Assembly: GCF_023278365.1 (NCBI RefSeq)
Contig: NZ_CP075338.1
Location: 1,178,001 to 1,242,000, forward strand
DNA: 64,000 bases
From: Epilithonimonas zeae
GTDB lineage: Bacteria; Bacteroidota; Bacteroidia; Flavobacteriales; Weeksellaceae
Direction: 5' to 3'
The notes beneath the pieces were generated by a model. That model was not told the origin of the DNA and made no database searches. It saw only the letters and a list, made by a program, of their open reading frames with translations. The first letter of the stretch is position 1. Every line of letters starts with the position of its first letter. A program made the translations under genes and the position numbers. This document shows, piece by piece, positions 63,864 to 64,000 of this stretch.

Positions 63864-64000
63864 ATGAAAAAAATAAGTCTTTTTGTTTTTTTACTGATGT
63901 CTGTATTTTGTTTATCACAATTACAAACCGTAAAAATGGACACTCTCCTAAATGTAGAAATTGGTGGAATAAAACAAGCCATAGAAATCAAAACTGATGA
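63864..64000 (+). CDS. start of a secreted protein, cut by the window edge
   Basis: ATG at 63864 opens a signal peptide (MKKISLFVFLLMSVFCLSQ) followed by ~26 residues of mature protein (TLLNVEIGGIKQAIEIKTD), then the window ends. Family cannot be told from this. It follows the AraC gene and its terminator. Confidence 0.65.
   Translation, partial: MKKISLFVFLLMSVFCLSQLQTVKMDTLLNVEIGGIKQAIEIKTD

Noticed and set aside
1-64000. tRNA, rRNA, IS elements, phage genes, toxin-antitoxin pairs and restriction systems.
   Set aside because: I looked for cloverleaf ends (CCA-like acceptor stems), transposase motifs, terminal inverted repeats and the usual protein signatures, and saw none that I could support.

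Overview
The window looks like chromosomal DNA from a flavobacterium of the Chryseobacterium/Elizabethkingia kind (Bacteroidota). The evidence is low-GC, gene-dense DNA, type IX secretion sorting domains and FISUMP surface proteins. Promoters follow the Bacteroidota pattern (TTG, about 17-23 nt, TAnnTTTG). Regulators are of the TPR-plus-AraC type, and several other families (DUF2911, DUF4385, PA2169-type) are common in the phylum. No rRNA, tRNA, CRISPR array, intact insertion sequence or phage was seen.

Layout. 1-2750: a stand-alone receiver protein, a short-chain dehydrogenase and an AraC regulator. 3.2-8.1 kb (minus): a four-gene coupled operon with a PIG-L deacetylase, an unlisted 34-residue membrane peptide, a sodium:solute symporter and a DUF2911 lipoprotein-like protein. 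8.4-13.5 kb: a secreted surface protein with its TPR-AraC regulator, then a small secreted protein and a predicted secreted HExxH metalloprotease. 13.5-19.4 kb (minus): a five-gene operon with ergothioneine genes egtD and egtB, an EgtV/EgtU-like ABC importer and a PatB-type C-S lyase. 19.8-24.3 kb: a sensor kinase/response regulator pair divergent from a porin, Dabb and cupin operon. 24.4-32.4 kb: a collagen-like surface protein, a T9SS protein and a set of small stress or membrane proteins. 33-37.4 kb: a bacteriophytochrome kinase and an FAD/NAD(P) protein. 37.5-43.3 kb: AlkB, an XRE-S24 (LexA-like) repressor and a divergent dinB-dnaE translesion cassette. 43.4-55.6 kb: a Crp/Fnr regulator, a giant FISUMP/T9SS protein, exonuclease III, a PA2169 paralogue, and a second TPR-AraC regulator with two surface proteins. 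56.3-61.8 kb (minus): a LacI-controlled sugar operon with a ketose 3-epimerase, porin, MFS transporter and fructokinase. 62-64 kb: an AraC regulator with a membrane sensor domain and the start of a further secreted protein.

How the parts work together. The 13.5-19.4 kb operon contains all chemical steps from histidine and cysteine to ergothioneine, if the PatB-type lyase acts as EgtE, plus a dedicated transporter whose binding domain is circularly permuted. Two distant promoters (the porin operon at 22.0 kb and the metalloprotease operon at 11.7 kb) carry the same layout: three 6-7-bp repeats with an exact 11-bp period, the last ending 26 bp before the -7 box. This suggests a common OmpR/PhoB-type regulator, most simply the one encoded at 21.2-21.9 kb. 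The S24 repressor and the polymerase cassette share a 61-bp divergent control region with a dyad. The sugar operon carries LacI half-sites exactly where autoregulation and an internal promoter would need them, and its epimerase keeps all the metal and substrate residues of the D-tagatose/D-allulose 3-epimerase family.
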